Shown: piece after piece, positions 1-6,204 of the stretch
How positions within the stretch are numbered: the stretch's first letter is position 1
Layout of the letters: each line of letters starts with the position of its first letter
NCBI GenBank assembly: GCA_945883885.1
Contig: CAMCYM010000037.1
Coordinates: forward strand, 1-10,311
Length of the DNA: 10,311 nucleotides
Reading direction: 5' to 3'
Origin: Chryseobacterium gleum
GTDB taxonomy: Bacteria > Bacteroidota > Bacteroidia > Flavobacteriales_D > Sanyastnellaceae
The notes under the pieces: generated by a model
Database searches by the model: none
The model's input: only the letters and a program-made list of their open reading frames with translations
Told to the model about the DNA's origin: nothing
Translations under genes and position numbers: made by a program

Positions 1-1
1 C

Positions 2-475
2 GCCGCGGGCGCAGGCCGGGGCGTGGCGCTCTTGGGCGCCACGGCCGGCCTGCGCGCCAGCGCGGAGCGCTGGAGCGCCGCCGCCGAGGTCCATCTGGAC
101 CGGGCGGCGCGGGAGGGACTCGCCCATGCCGGCCTTCCCGTGGGCTTGCTGCGGCCCGCATCGGGGAATGGGGCTTCCGTACTGTGCCATGCCGCGGCGT
201 TTCCGACCGAGGCCCTGCGGATCGAGGCCGTGGGCAGCGCCGACCCGTGGATGCGGTATGCAGGCGCGGAGGCGGGCTGGACGTTCCGGCGTCCGATGCG
301 GTGGGAGGTGGTGGCGGGAGTGGCCTGGACCCAGGCTGCGAGCCTGCCCGGTGCGTTTGGGCAGGGAGCGATCCCTGTGGGGCATATCGGCACGGTGATG
401 GGCGTAGACCGGCCGGAATGGGGGATGCGGTGTGGAAAACCTCCGGGACGCAACGGCGTCTTTCTGGGCGGCTGA
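2..475 (+). CDS. C-terminal part of an unrecognised protein, possibly an outer-membrane beta-barrel (5' truncated)
   Basis: The frame is open from the first complete codon at position 2 to the TGA at 473-475, so the gene begins upstream of the window; the ATG at 23 is probably internal. Third codon positions are strongly G/C, like the recognised genes, which supports real coding. I do not recognise the family. The visible 157 residues contain short stretches of alternating hydrophobic and polar residues rich in Trp, Arg and Gly (for example WTFRRPMRWEVVAGVAW), as in outer-membrane beta-strands. There is no long hydrophobic helix and no catalytic motif I can name. The C-terminus (GRNGVFLGG) does not end in the aromatic residue typical of barrel proteins, so the barrel reading is only a guess. 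The next gene starts 16 bp downstream, so co-transcription with the glycosyltransferase is possible. Confidence 0.5.
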   Translation, partial: AAGAGRGVALLGATAGLRASAERWSAAAEVHLDRAAREGLAHAGLPVGLLRPASGNGASVLCHAAAFPTEALRIEAVGSADPWMRYAGAEAGWTFRRPMRWEVVAGVAWTQAASLPGAFGQGAIPVGHIGTVMGVDRPEWGMRCGKPPGRNGVFLGG

Positions 476-478
476 AGG

Positions 479-485
479 TAATTTG
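479..485 (+). promoter_or_regulatory. Possible Bacteroidota -7 box before the glycosyltransferase gene
   Basis: TAATTTG lies between the stop at 475 and the ATG at 492. It resembles the Bacteroidota -7 consensus TAnnTTTG but has one spacer base instead of two. No convincing -33 TTG is visible upstream. If used, transcription would start at or very near the ATG. The weak match makes this tentative. Confidence 0.3.
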
Positions 486-491
486 GCCCCT

Positions 492-1589
492 ATGGGCGCC
501 CTTGCTGTTTCTTCGCTGATTGCCCTGGGCCTCGTGGTTTTCACGATGCCGGCACTCATCCGCGTGGCCCAACTCAAACGCCTTGTGGACGAGCCCGGCG
601 ATGCTCGCAAACTGCACGCCCGGAGCATCCCGACCGTGGGTGGGGTGTCGGTGTACTTCGGCTGGGCATTCGCCGTGCTCGTGGGGTTAGCCTTGTTTGC
701 AGAACCGGGCCTGGAACGGGGGATGTACCTGTGGGTGCTGGCAGCGGCCCTCGTCCTGTTTTTCATCGGCTTGAAAGACGACATCGTGGGGCTTTCGCCG
801 TCGAAGAAGCTCCTTGCCCACCTTGCTGTCGGCACGATGCTCGTCGTGTTCGGGGAGTTCCGCATCACCACCTTCAGTGGGTTGTTTGGCCTGGAAACCC
901 TGCCAGAGGCCGCCTCTGTCGCTTTCTCGCTCTTCGTGTACATCGTCGTGGTGAATGCCTTCAACCTCATCGACGGCATCGATGGGCTGGCAGCCGGGTA
1001 CGGAGTCCTTGCGATGATGGGATTTGCGGTGTGGTTCACAGAAACCGGGAACCTGCCTGCCTCCATCCTGGCCGCTACCACGGCCGGTGCCCTCGCCGGG
1101 TTCATCGTGTTCAATTTCGCGCCGGCCCGCATCTTCCTCGGGGACTGCGGATCCCTGCCGATGGGGATGGTGGTGTATACCTCCGCGGTAACCCTCGTGA
1201 ACACGCCTGCCGCGGCGCTTCCGTGCTACTGGCCGGACGTATCCGCACCGCTCGTGGCCATGGGCTTGACGGCCTACCCGCTCCTGGACACGCTGCGCGT
1301 CTTCGGACTCCGCACATTCCGCGGACGTTCACCCTTTGCCCCGGACCGCAATCACCTGCACCACAGGCTCTTGCTGATGAATTGGGGCCACCAGGGGGCC
1401 GCGGTGTTCGTCTATGCCTTCACCGCCCTGTACGCCGTCCTTCCGATCGCGCTTGCCCGATTCGCGCCCGGCCTCGGAACGACAGGACATTTCCTCGTGC
1501 TGCTGCTGGGTTCGTATGCCCTGTTCCTCCCGGTGCTGCGGCGGACGCGGTTTGCGCAGGGGCGGGTGGAGGTAGGAATGAAGCGATGA
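492..1589 (+). CDS. WecA/MraY-family undecaprenyl-phosphate sugar-1-phosphate transferase (glycosyltransferase family 4)
   Basis: This predicted multipass inner-membrane enzyme (365 aa) should transfer a sugar-1-phosphate, probably GlcNAc-1-phosphate, from a UDP-sugar onto undecaprenyl phosphate, the first step in building a surface glycan. The family motifs appear in order: KLHARSIPTVGG (40-51), the DD pair in LKDDIVG (94-100) followed by SPSKK, VNAFNLIDGIDGLAAG (154-169) with the Asn/Asp residues expected to bind Mg and nucleotide, FLGDCGS (215-221), and the cytoplasmic His motif HLHHRL (288-293). At least nine hydrophobic segments are visible. I chose the ATG at 492 over the in-frame ATG at 432 because the earlier one overlaps the upstream gene and adds about 20 polar residues before the first membrane helix. 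The next gene's ATG overlaps this stop (ATGA, 1586-1589), indicating translational coupling with the RemB-like protein. The sugar specificity cannot be read from sequence; WecA-like is likelier than true MraY because of the His motif and the context. Confidence 0.9.
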   Translation: MGALAVSSLIALGLVVFTMPALIRVAQLKRLVDEPGDARKLHARSIPTVGGVSVYFGWAFAVLVGLALFAEPGLERGMYLWVLAAALVLFFIGLKDDIVGLSPSKKLLAHLAVGTMLVVFGEFRITTFSGLFGLETLPEAASVAFSLFVYIVVVNAFNLIDGIDGLAAGYGVLAMMGFAVWFTETGNLPASILAATTAGALAGFIVFNFAPARIFLGDCGSLPMGMVVYTSAVTLVNTPAAALPCYWPDVSAPLVAMGLTAYPLLDTLRVFGLRTFRGRSPFAPDRNHLHHRLLLMNWGHQGAAVFVYAFTALYAVLPIALARFAPGLGTTGHFLVLLLGSYALFLPVLRRTRFAQGRVEVGMKR

Positions 1590-3070
1590 GAACGAGTTTG
1601 AGTTTGAGTTTGAGTTTGAGTTTCGGGTGGGTGTGCGGGGATGCTGCGGCCCAAACCCCCGCAGACTCCACCTGGTTTCTTCCACTCGATCGACACGCCG
1701 CCGCTGCGCACGCCTCCACGGCCTCGACCGTCCAACCGGTGGCGGGGTTTCGTTGGCACGCGGCCGCCGCGAGTGCTGCACATGCCGGCAACGACAGCAC
1801 CGATTCCACCCGCCGTGCCGAAGTGTTCGCGGGCTTTGACCTCAGTACGGCGTTTCGCACCGGCGGTGGCATGGGAGGGCGTGGAGTCGGGGCGGTGGGT
1901 GCGGAAGCGGCGGGAAAGCGGTGGACGGCGTCGGGCACGGCGGAGGTTTGGCGGTGGGGCGGGGCCGTGGCGCCCGCGCGCACCGAGGCGGGGCGGGTGG
2001 CCGGGCTGGGCCGCGCGTGGATGCGGCGGGAGGGCGCTGCGGGACTGGAGGCCGTGCGGTTTGTGGGACGTGCGGCGTGGACGTTGAGCCCGTCGGTGCA
2101 GCTCGAAGGAGGCGTGCATCCGCACCACTGGGGAGCGGGCTGGAGGTCGGTTTGGCTCGACAGAGCCGCAGACCCCCTGCCCTACCTGCGCGCTTCGCTG
2201 GGCCGCGACCGCGTGCGGTACACCCACCTCATCGCGCGCACCGCCACCGACGCGTCGACCCCGAAGGCCGGCTGGCTCGCCGCACATTCCGTGGACGTGG
2301 ACCTCGGTGCGGGGTTCACCGGCTCCCTCTTCGGGGCCGTCCGATGGCTCGAAGCAGACACGGGATACCGCTTCCGGTTCCCCTTGGCCTACGCTGTACC
2401 GGTGGTCGCCTTTCGGCCTCTGGAATACGCCGCCGGATCTGCCGACAACGCCCTGATCGGCGCGTCGCTGCTGTGGAAACAAGGCGTGTGGACGGCGTAT
2501 GCACAAGGGGCGCTGGACGAGTTTCTCTACCGCGAAGTGCGCGCGCGGTCCGGTTGGTGGGGCACGAAGTGGGCCGCTCTGGTGCATGTAACGCGGTCGG
2601 GACCCGACGGGGGCGTACTCCTCGAGGGCGTCGCGGTGCGGCCGTACACCTTCAGCCACGTCGACCCGGGCACCGCATGGGCCCACCAGGGTGCGCCGCT
2701 GGGCCATCCGGCCGGGGCAAATTTTGCAGAACTGCGGGCCGTCGGCGAACGGCGGTGGGGGCCGTGGCGGCTGCGCGCAAGTGCGGTGCGCCGGGTGCAA
2801 GGCGAGGGGCCGCGCATCGGTGCAGACGTGGCCGCAACCTACATCGACCGACCGGCGAACTACGGCATCACGACCGTGTGGATCGGCGGCGGCGCCGTGC
2901 CGGAAGCGCGGTGGGTCAGGACGTGGATCGGGGCGGTCGACGCGGCGCGGCGGCTGGACCGTCTGGGCGGACAGGAGGCCTTCGTCCGCGCGGTCGCGGC
3001 CACAGAAGTGGGCTTGGTGGTCGAATGCGGCCTGCGCACGGACCGGGTGTGGGGCGACCGCACGTGGTGA
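1586..3070 (+). CDS. RemB/Wzi-like outer-membrane protein (Bacteroidota capsule-assembly/gliding-associated family)
   Basis: This predicted exported outer-membrane beta-barrel (494 aa) has an N-terminal signal peptide built from Ser-Leu repeats, with likely cleavage near the AAA/Q at 20-23. The rest is rich in alternating Trp/Arg/Gly strands and ends in Trp, as barrel proteins often do. Segments I associate with Bacteroidota RemB/capsule-assembly Wzi-like proteins are: HHWGAGWRSVWLDRAADPLPYL (180-201, Trp and Tyr conserved), LEYAAGSADNALIGASLLWK (279-298), YAQGALDEFLYREV (305-318) followed by GWWGTKWA (323-330), and VRPYTFSH (351-358) then APLGHPAGANFAEL (370-383). Wzi proteins bind surface polysaccharide, and RemB was linked to gliding in Flavobacterium. 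Overlap by 4 bp with a polyprenyl-phosphate sugar transferase supports a role in presenting or anchoring surface glycan; that role is inferred. The start is fixed by the overlap and the signal peptide. The start of the coding region is a tandem repeat (see 1594-1623). Confidence 0.8.
   Translation: MRTSLSLSLSLSFGWVCGDAAAQTPADSTWFLPLDRHAAAAHASTASTVQPVAGFRWHAAAASAAHAGNDSTDSTRRAEVFAGFDLSTAFRTGGGMGGRGVGAVGAEAAGKRWTASGTAEVWRWGGAVAPARTEAGRVAGLGRAWMRREGAAGLEAVRFVGRAAWTLSPSVQLEGGVHPHHWGAGWRSVWLDRAADPLPYLRASLGRDRVRYTHLIARTATDASTPKAGWLAAHSVDVDLGAGFTGSLFGAVRWLEADTGYRFRFPLAYAVPVVAFRPLEYAAGSADNALIGASLLWKQGVWTAYAQGALDEFLYREVRARSGWWGTKWAALVHVTRSGPDGGVLLEGVAVRPYTFSHVDPGTAWAHQGAPLGHPAGANFAELRAVGERRWGPWRLRASAVRRVQGEGPRIGADVAATYIDRPANYGITTVWIGGGAVPEARWVRTWIGAVDAARRLDRLGGQEAFVRAVAATEVGLVVECGLRTDRVWGDRTW
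1594..1623 (+). repeat. Five tandem copies of GAGTTT in the signal-peptide codons of the RemB-like gene
   Basis: Five uninterrupted copies of the hexamer GAGTTT run from 1594 to 1623. In the reading frame they are (AGT TTG) units encoding alternating Ser-Leu residues 4-12, followed by Phe. The unit length is a multiple of three, so slippage would add or remove Ser-Leu pairs in the hydrophobic core of the signal peptide without shifting frame. The repeat is strikingly AT-rich and uses TTG and AGT, whereas neighbouring genes mostly use G/C-ending codons. Confidence 0.95.
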
Positions 3071-3082
3071 CCGGGGGGGCGC

Positions 3083-3090
3083 TACCTTTG
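3083..3090 (+). promoter_or_regulatory. Bacteroidota -7 box (TACCTTTG) of the cyoE transcription unit
   Basis: TACCTTTG matches the Bacteroidota -7 consensus TAnnTTTG exactly and ends 4 bases before the cyoE ATG at 3095. Bacteroidota transcription usually starts a few bases after this box, so the mRNA would be leaderless or nearly so. No -33 TTG is evident in the GC-rich upstream sequence. It lies in the 24-bp gap after the RemB-like gene and separates the surface block from the oxidase block. Confidence 0.7.
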
Positions 3091-3094
3091 GGCC

Positions 3095-3949
3095 ATGCTG
3101 CGCGATTTGGCGACCCTCTTCAAGCTCCGGCTCGGATTTTTTGTGGTCGTCAGCGCCGTGCTCGGCTGGTACATGGCGGAAGATGCGATGGACCTGAGCA
3201 CGTTGTTGCGTTTGGCCGGAGGCGGCTACCTCCTAACCGGGGCCTCGAACGGGCTGAACCAAATCTACGAACGGCGCACCGACGGCCTCATGGCCCGGAC
3301 GGCGAACCGCCCGCTGCCCACCGGCCGCCTCAGCATGGCCGCCGCCCTCGCCGCGAGCCTCATCGCGGGCACCGTCGGCCTCGTGTGCCTCTTCTCGTTC
3401 AACCTCTTGACCGGCCTGCTCGGGCTGCTGGCCTTGGTGAGCTACGCGTTCGTCTACACACCGCTCAAGGCGCGCACGGCGCTGAGCGTTTTTGTCGGTG
3501 CCATCCCCGGTGCGCTGCCACCGATGATCGGCTACGTCGCCGCCACGGGCGACTTCGGAATTGAACCCGGGACGCTCTTTGCTGTTCAGTTCATGTGGCA
3601 GTTCCCGCATTTTTGGGCCATCGCATGGGTGGCGCACGACGACTACGCGAAGGCCGGCTTCCGGATGCTTCCGTTCGCCAGCGGCCGCACGCAGCGTTCG
3701 GCGTGGACCATCCTGACGTACACGGCGTTCTGCATCCCGGCATCCCTCCTGCCGTGGGCGTTGCCGAACGGGGCGCCGATGGTGGGCAACCTGGCCTTGG
3801 CGGTGGCCGTGGCAGCGGGGATCATGTTTCTGGTGCCGGCGTGGCGACTTTATCGGTCCCTCGACGTAGCAGATGCCCGCAAGCTGATGTTCGCCAGCTT
3901 CATCTATCTCCCTGTTGTTCAACTTATTTACGTGCTCGATAAACTCTGA
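3095..3949 (+). CDS. cyoE: Heme O synthase (protoheme IX farnesyltransferase)
   Basis: This UbiA-superfamily inner-membrane prenyltransferase (284 aa, normal family length) adds a farnesyl group to heme b, giving heme O, the precursor of heme A for the terminal oxidase. The first polar motif is N55-QIY-E59-RRT-D63, followed by ARTANRPLPTGRLS (68-80). The Asp-to-Glu variation at 59 is, as I recall, usual in Bacteroidota. The loop YTPLKARTALSVFVGAIPGALPP (121-143) and QFPHFWAIAW then HDDY (169-184) are further CyoE signatures. Seven to nine hydrophobic helices are visible. The ATG at 3095 directly follows a -7 box. The gene is followed after 2 bp by a cytochrome oxidase subunit III gene, so the two form one transcription unit. 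The gene is also called ctaB in systems that go on to heme A; which heme is finally used cannot be told here. Confidence 0.95.
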   Translation: MLRDLATLFKLRLGFFVVVSAVLGWYMAEDAMDLSTLLRLAGGGYLLTGASNGLNQIYERRTDGLMARTANRPLPTGRLSMAAALAASLIAGTVGLVCLFSFNLLTGLLGLLALVSYAFVYTPLKARTALSVFVGAIPGALPPMIGYVAATGDFGIEPGTLFAVQFMWQFPHFWAIAWVAHDDYAKAGFRMLPFASGRTQRSAWTILTYTAFCIPASLLPWALPNGAPMVGNLALAVAVAAGIMFLVPAWRLYRSLDVADARKLMFASFIYLPVVQLIYVLDKL

Positions 3950-3951
3950 CC

Positions 3952-4722
3952 ATGGACGTTTTCGAAGGCCTCGATCCCGCGGTGCGTGCCCGCACCAAAA
4001 CCATGCTGATGGCGTTCATCGTCTTCGCCGTCGTCATGCTCTTCGCCGGATTTACCAGCGCATGGATTGTGTCGAACATGGGTTCGTACTGGGTCCACGT
4101 CCGCGCCCCGCAAGGGCTCGTGACCTCGACCGCCCTCATCCTCCTGTCCTCCCTGACCCTGTGGTGGGCCACCCGCGAGATGCGCAGCGGCCGACCCGCG
4201 CGCAGCATTGCCGGCCTCGTCGCTACCCTCGCGCTCGGCATCGGCTTCACGCTGACCCAAACCTCCGGTTGGCGTGCCCTCAGCGCGAACGGCATGGGCT
4301 GGACGGTCACCACCACCGAGTCCGGCCTCGAGGCCTACCGCTGGAATGCCATCGACCGGATGCTCGAAGGTCCGGGCGTGTACGGAGAAGACTACGAAGT
4401 CCGCTGGGGCGGCCGTCCACTCGTCTACGATTCCACCACCGGCGACTTCTACGCGCCGGACGATTCGCTGAAGGCCCGACCCATCACCCGCGAGGTGCTC
4501 AAGACCAGCAACACGGGCGGAGCCTACATCTGGGCCCTGATCCTCGTGCACATCGTCCACCTGGTTCTCGGCTTCATCTACCTCAGCATCAACCTCATCC
4601 GCGCCATCCGCGGCACCATCCACCCCGGAGATACGGTGCGGCTCAAAGCGCTGGGGGTGTACTGGCACGCGCTGGGAGCGTTGTGGGTCTATCTCTTTGC
4701 CTTTCTCTTCCTTGCACACTGA
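3952..4722 (+). CDS. Cytochrome c oxidase subunit III (first of two)
   Basis: This predicted inner-membrane subunit of a heme-copper terminal oxidase has 256 aa. Five hydrophobic helices are visible at about 18-40, 57-73, 87-105, 190-214 and 235-254, the short bacterial subunit III arrangement. A soluble segment of about 80 residues lies between helices 3 and 4 (107-187). The C-terminal part carries family-like features: HIVH (200-203) in helix 4 and YWHALGALWVYLFAF (237-251) in the last helix. Subunit III does not carry the redox centres; it stabilises the catalytic subunit and its proton uptake. The ATG lies 2 bp after the cyoE stop with no Shine-Dalgarno sequence, so expression depends on the cyoE transcript. 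A second, different subunit III lies immediately downstream; the pair arrangement is one I know from Bacteroidota oxidase clusters. Confidence 0.85.
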   Translation: MDVFEGLDPAVRARTKTMLMAFIVFAVVMLFAGFTSAWIVSNMGSYWVHVRAPQGLVTSTALILLSSLTLWWATREMRSGRPARSIAGLVATLALGIGFTLTQTSGWRALSANGMGWTVTTTESGLEAYRWNAIDRMLEGPGVYGEDYEVRWGGRPLVYDSTTGDFYAPDDSLKARPITREVLKTSNTGGAYIWALILVHIVHLVLGFIYLSINLIRAIRGTIHPGDTVRLKALGVYWHALGALWVYLFAFLFLAH

Positions 4723-4724
4723 CT

Positions 4725-4745
4725 TATTGAGAATCGTTCTCAATA
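4725..4745. promoter_or_regulatory. Perfect inverted repeat resembling a Fur-type operator
   Basis: The arms TATTGAGAA (4725-4733) and TTCTCAATA (4737-4745) are exact reverse complements around TCG. The central 15 bases match the 7-1-7 Fur-box consensus TGATAATNATTATCA, with C at the centre, at 12 positions. They are closer still to the common natural variant TGAGAATCATTCTCA (one difference). The site begins 2 bp after the stop of the first subunit III gene and ends 46 bp before the -7 box of the second. It is sharply AT-rich for this DNA. Iron-responsive control of oxidase genes is a reasonable inference. Alternatives are another Fur-family regulator, or an RNA hairpin that protects or ends the upstream mRNA. 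Confidence 0.55.
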
Positions 4746-4791
4746 GCGGTGGAGTGTGCGGCGCTGGGCCGCGGGTGTAGCATTCATTTCA

Positions 4792-4799
4792 TAAGTTTG
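4792..4799 (+). promoter_or_regulatory. Bacteroidota -7 box (TAAGTTTG) of the second oxidase transcription unit
   Basis: TAAGTTTG fits TAnnTTTG exactly and ends 16 bases before the ATG at 4816, allowing a leader of roughly 10 bases. No clear TTG -33 element is found at the usual 17-23 base spacing. It is expected to drive the second subunit III gene and the closely spaced genes down to 8277. Confidence 0.65.
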
Positions 4800-4815
4800 C
4801 GCCCAAATTCCCACC

Positions 4816-5793
4816 ATGGGCGGACAGGCAAAAGCGATTTCGACGGACGTCGCCTGGGGCGGCGGTCAGTCGCCCTTCGGCGTCAGCTACGGCAAAATGA
4901 TGATGTGGTACTTCCTCGTTTCGGACGCATTGACGTTCGGCGGGTTGCTCACCGCATACGGCTTTGCGCGGGCCGGCACCACCGAGGCTTGGCCTATCGG
5001 TGAACAAGTGTTCCGGGCGCTTCCGGGCCTCGAAGGCGAATACCCGCTGATGTACGTGGCGCTCATGACCTTCATCCTCATCGTCTCCTCGGTGACGATG
5101 GTGCTGGCGGTCGAAGCAGGCCACCGCAACGACCGGAAGGGCGTCCTCACGTGGATGGGACTCACCATCATCGGTGGCTTCTTCTTCCTAGGTTCGCAGG
5201 CATGGGAGTGGTCCCACTTCATCCACGGTGGGGGCGGCTGCTTCCAACTGGCAGCTCCAGTGACCATCACCGGGGAAGACGGCCAGCCGATGGAACTGGC
5301 AAAGGGCGACTGGGTCTACATGGACCACCACTTCGGCGAACTGGCGGAGCACTGGGTGGAAGGAAATCCCGATGTGAGCCTCGTGGAAAACGGTGGTGCG
5401 GTCAAGTTCATCGAGACCGGTGCACACAACCACGAAGCAGAACTGCACGAGTTGCGCGTGAACAAGTACGTGGAGAACGAAACCCACGTGCACGGCGCGG
5501 ATGCCGCTGCGTTGTGGAAGAACCGTTCCGAGGTCTTCTCCTTCGGAGCGAACCTCCACGATTCAGAGTACGCCTCGCAGCAGACCTATGCGGATTTCTT
5601 CTTCTTCATCACGGGATTCCACGGATTCCACGTGTTCTCGGGGGTGGTGATCAACATCATCATCTTTTTGATGGCTTACAACGGGGTCTTCGAACGGCGC
5701 AAGCACTACGAAATGGTCGAAAAAGTGGGACTCTACTGGCACTTCGTGGACCTGGTGTGGGTGTTCGTCTTCACCTTCTTCTACCTCATCTGA
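4816..5793 (+). CDS. Cytochrome c oxidase subunit III with a large His-rich insert (second of two)
   Basis: This second subunit III-type inner-membrane protein has 325 aa. The family core is clear: KMMMWYFLVSDALTFGGLLTAYG (27-49), the second helix around 79-98, GGFFFLGSQAWEWSHFI (120-136), FFFFITGFHGFHVFSGVVIN (261-280) and GLYWHFVDLVWVFVFTFFYL (305-324). Between the EW of helix 3 and the TGFHGFHV helix lies about 120 residues (137-257), where ordinary bacterial subunit III proteins have only a few dozen. The insert holds ten His residues (137, 171, 172, 179, 204, 206, 211, 224, 226, 248) plus many Asp and Glu, so it is likely a soluble domain. I recall longer subunit III proteins with an insert here in other Bacteroidota, so this may be a lineage trait. 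The ATG follows a -7 box and there is no Shine-Dalgarno sequence. The subunit IV gene follows after 10 bp. Confidence 0.9.
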   Translation: MGGQAKAISTDVAWGGGQSPFGVSYGKMMMWYFLVSDALTFGGLLTAYGFARAGTTEAWPIGEQVFRALPGLEGEYPLMYVALMTFILIVSSVTMVLAVEAGHRNDRKGVLTWMGLTIIGGFFFLGSQAWEWSHFIHGGGGCFQLAAPVTITGEDGQPMELAKGDWVYMDHHFGELAEHWVEGNPDVSLVENGGAVKFIETGAHNHEAELHELRVNKYVENETHVHGADAAALWKNRSEVFSFGANLHDSEYASQQTYADFFFFITGFHGFHVFSGVVINIIIFLMAYNGVFERRKHYEMVEKVGLYWHFVDLVWVFVFTFFYLI

Positions 5794-5803
5794 CCGGACG
5801 ACT

Positions 5804-6181
5804 ATGGAACGCGACGACTTGCTTGTCAACGACAGCTATTCCCTGAACGCCCACCACAGCGAAGAAGAAGGGACAAAAATTCGCAAGAAGGTCTGGGTGG
5901 TCACGGCCATCTTGACCGCGCTAACCACCGTCGAGGTGGCCATGGGCATTTACTTCAAGCGCTCGGATGCGTTCTCGTGGACGATGATCAAGTGGACGTT
6001 TATCGCCCTGACGCTTGTGAAAGCCGCGTACATCGTGCTCGTTTTCATGCACTTGGGTGATGAGCGCAAGAACCTTCGGTGGGTGGTCATCGGGCCCTAC
6101 ATGCTCTTCATCCTGTACCTGATCTTCATCGCACTGACGGAAGGATTCGGGCATATGGACCTCTTCAACACCTTCCACTGA
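5804..6181 (+). CDS. Cytochrome c oxidase subunit IV family protein
   Basis: This small predicted inner-membrane oxidase subunit (125 aa) belongs to the CyoD/CtaF-like subunit IV family, which helps assemble or stabilise the oxidase core. The N-terminal 28 residues are polar and charged (HHSEEEGTKIRKK). Three helices follow at about 29-50, 63-83 and 91-112. The family signature is the end of helix 2, VLVFMHLGDERK (78-89), preceded by a Lys (73) in the membrane segment. The ATG is 10 bp after the subunit III stop and 23 bp separate its stop from the Sco gene, so it sits inside the same operon. Confidence 0.85.
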   Translation: MERDDLLVNDSYSLNAHHSEEEGTKIRKKVWVVTAILTALTTVEVAMGIYFKRSDAFSWTMIKWTFIALTLVKAAYIVLVFMHLGDERKNLRWVVIGPYMLFILYLIFIALTEGFGHMDLFNTFH

Positions 6182-6204
6182 CCGGGGCCCACGCTGCCCC
6201 TGCC

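Larger units (their letters stand above)
4723..4815. other. Intergenic region between the two subunit III genes (largest gap in the window)
   Basis: This 93-bp gap holds a perfect AT-rich palindrome immediately after the upstream stop. It also holds a smaller GC hairpin (GCGGC at 4758-4762, loop GCTGG, GCCGC at 4768-4772) and a TAAGTTTG promoter box close to the next ATG. Neither hairpin is followed by a T-tract, so neither is a standard intrinsic terminator. The region probably separates two transcription units of the oxidase cluster. Confidence 0.7.

Noticed and set aside
1137..1157. Cysteine in the FLGDCGS motif of the sugar transferase as a possible active-site change
   Set aside because: That position varies among WecA/MraY relatives, and the catalytic-motif Asp and Gly-Ser are intact, so it does not suggest loss or change of activity.
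731..1585. Upstream in-frame extension of the RemB-like gene back to the ATG at 731
   Set aside because: The extension overlaps the whole glycosyltransferase gene in another frame, is Arg/His/Pro-rich, and would bury the clear signal peptide that starts at 1586.
1412..2800. A 462-codon open frame on the minus strand, and many other antisense frames
   Set aside because: These are shadows of the GC-rich + strand genes: they are Arg/Pro-rich, lack recognisable motifs and overlap well-supported genes with family signatures.
3269..3283. Glu59 in place of the first Asp of the CyoE NxxxDxxxD motif
   Set aside because: As I recall, Glu is usual at this position in Bacteroidota heme O synthases; the other motif residues are present, so the enzyme looks functional.
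6184..6200. Short GC inverted repeat (GGGGC, 7-base loop, GCCCC) just before the Sco start codon
   Set aside because: Five-base GC arms are expected by chance in this DNA and there is no T-tract or other sign of a regulatory hairpin.
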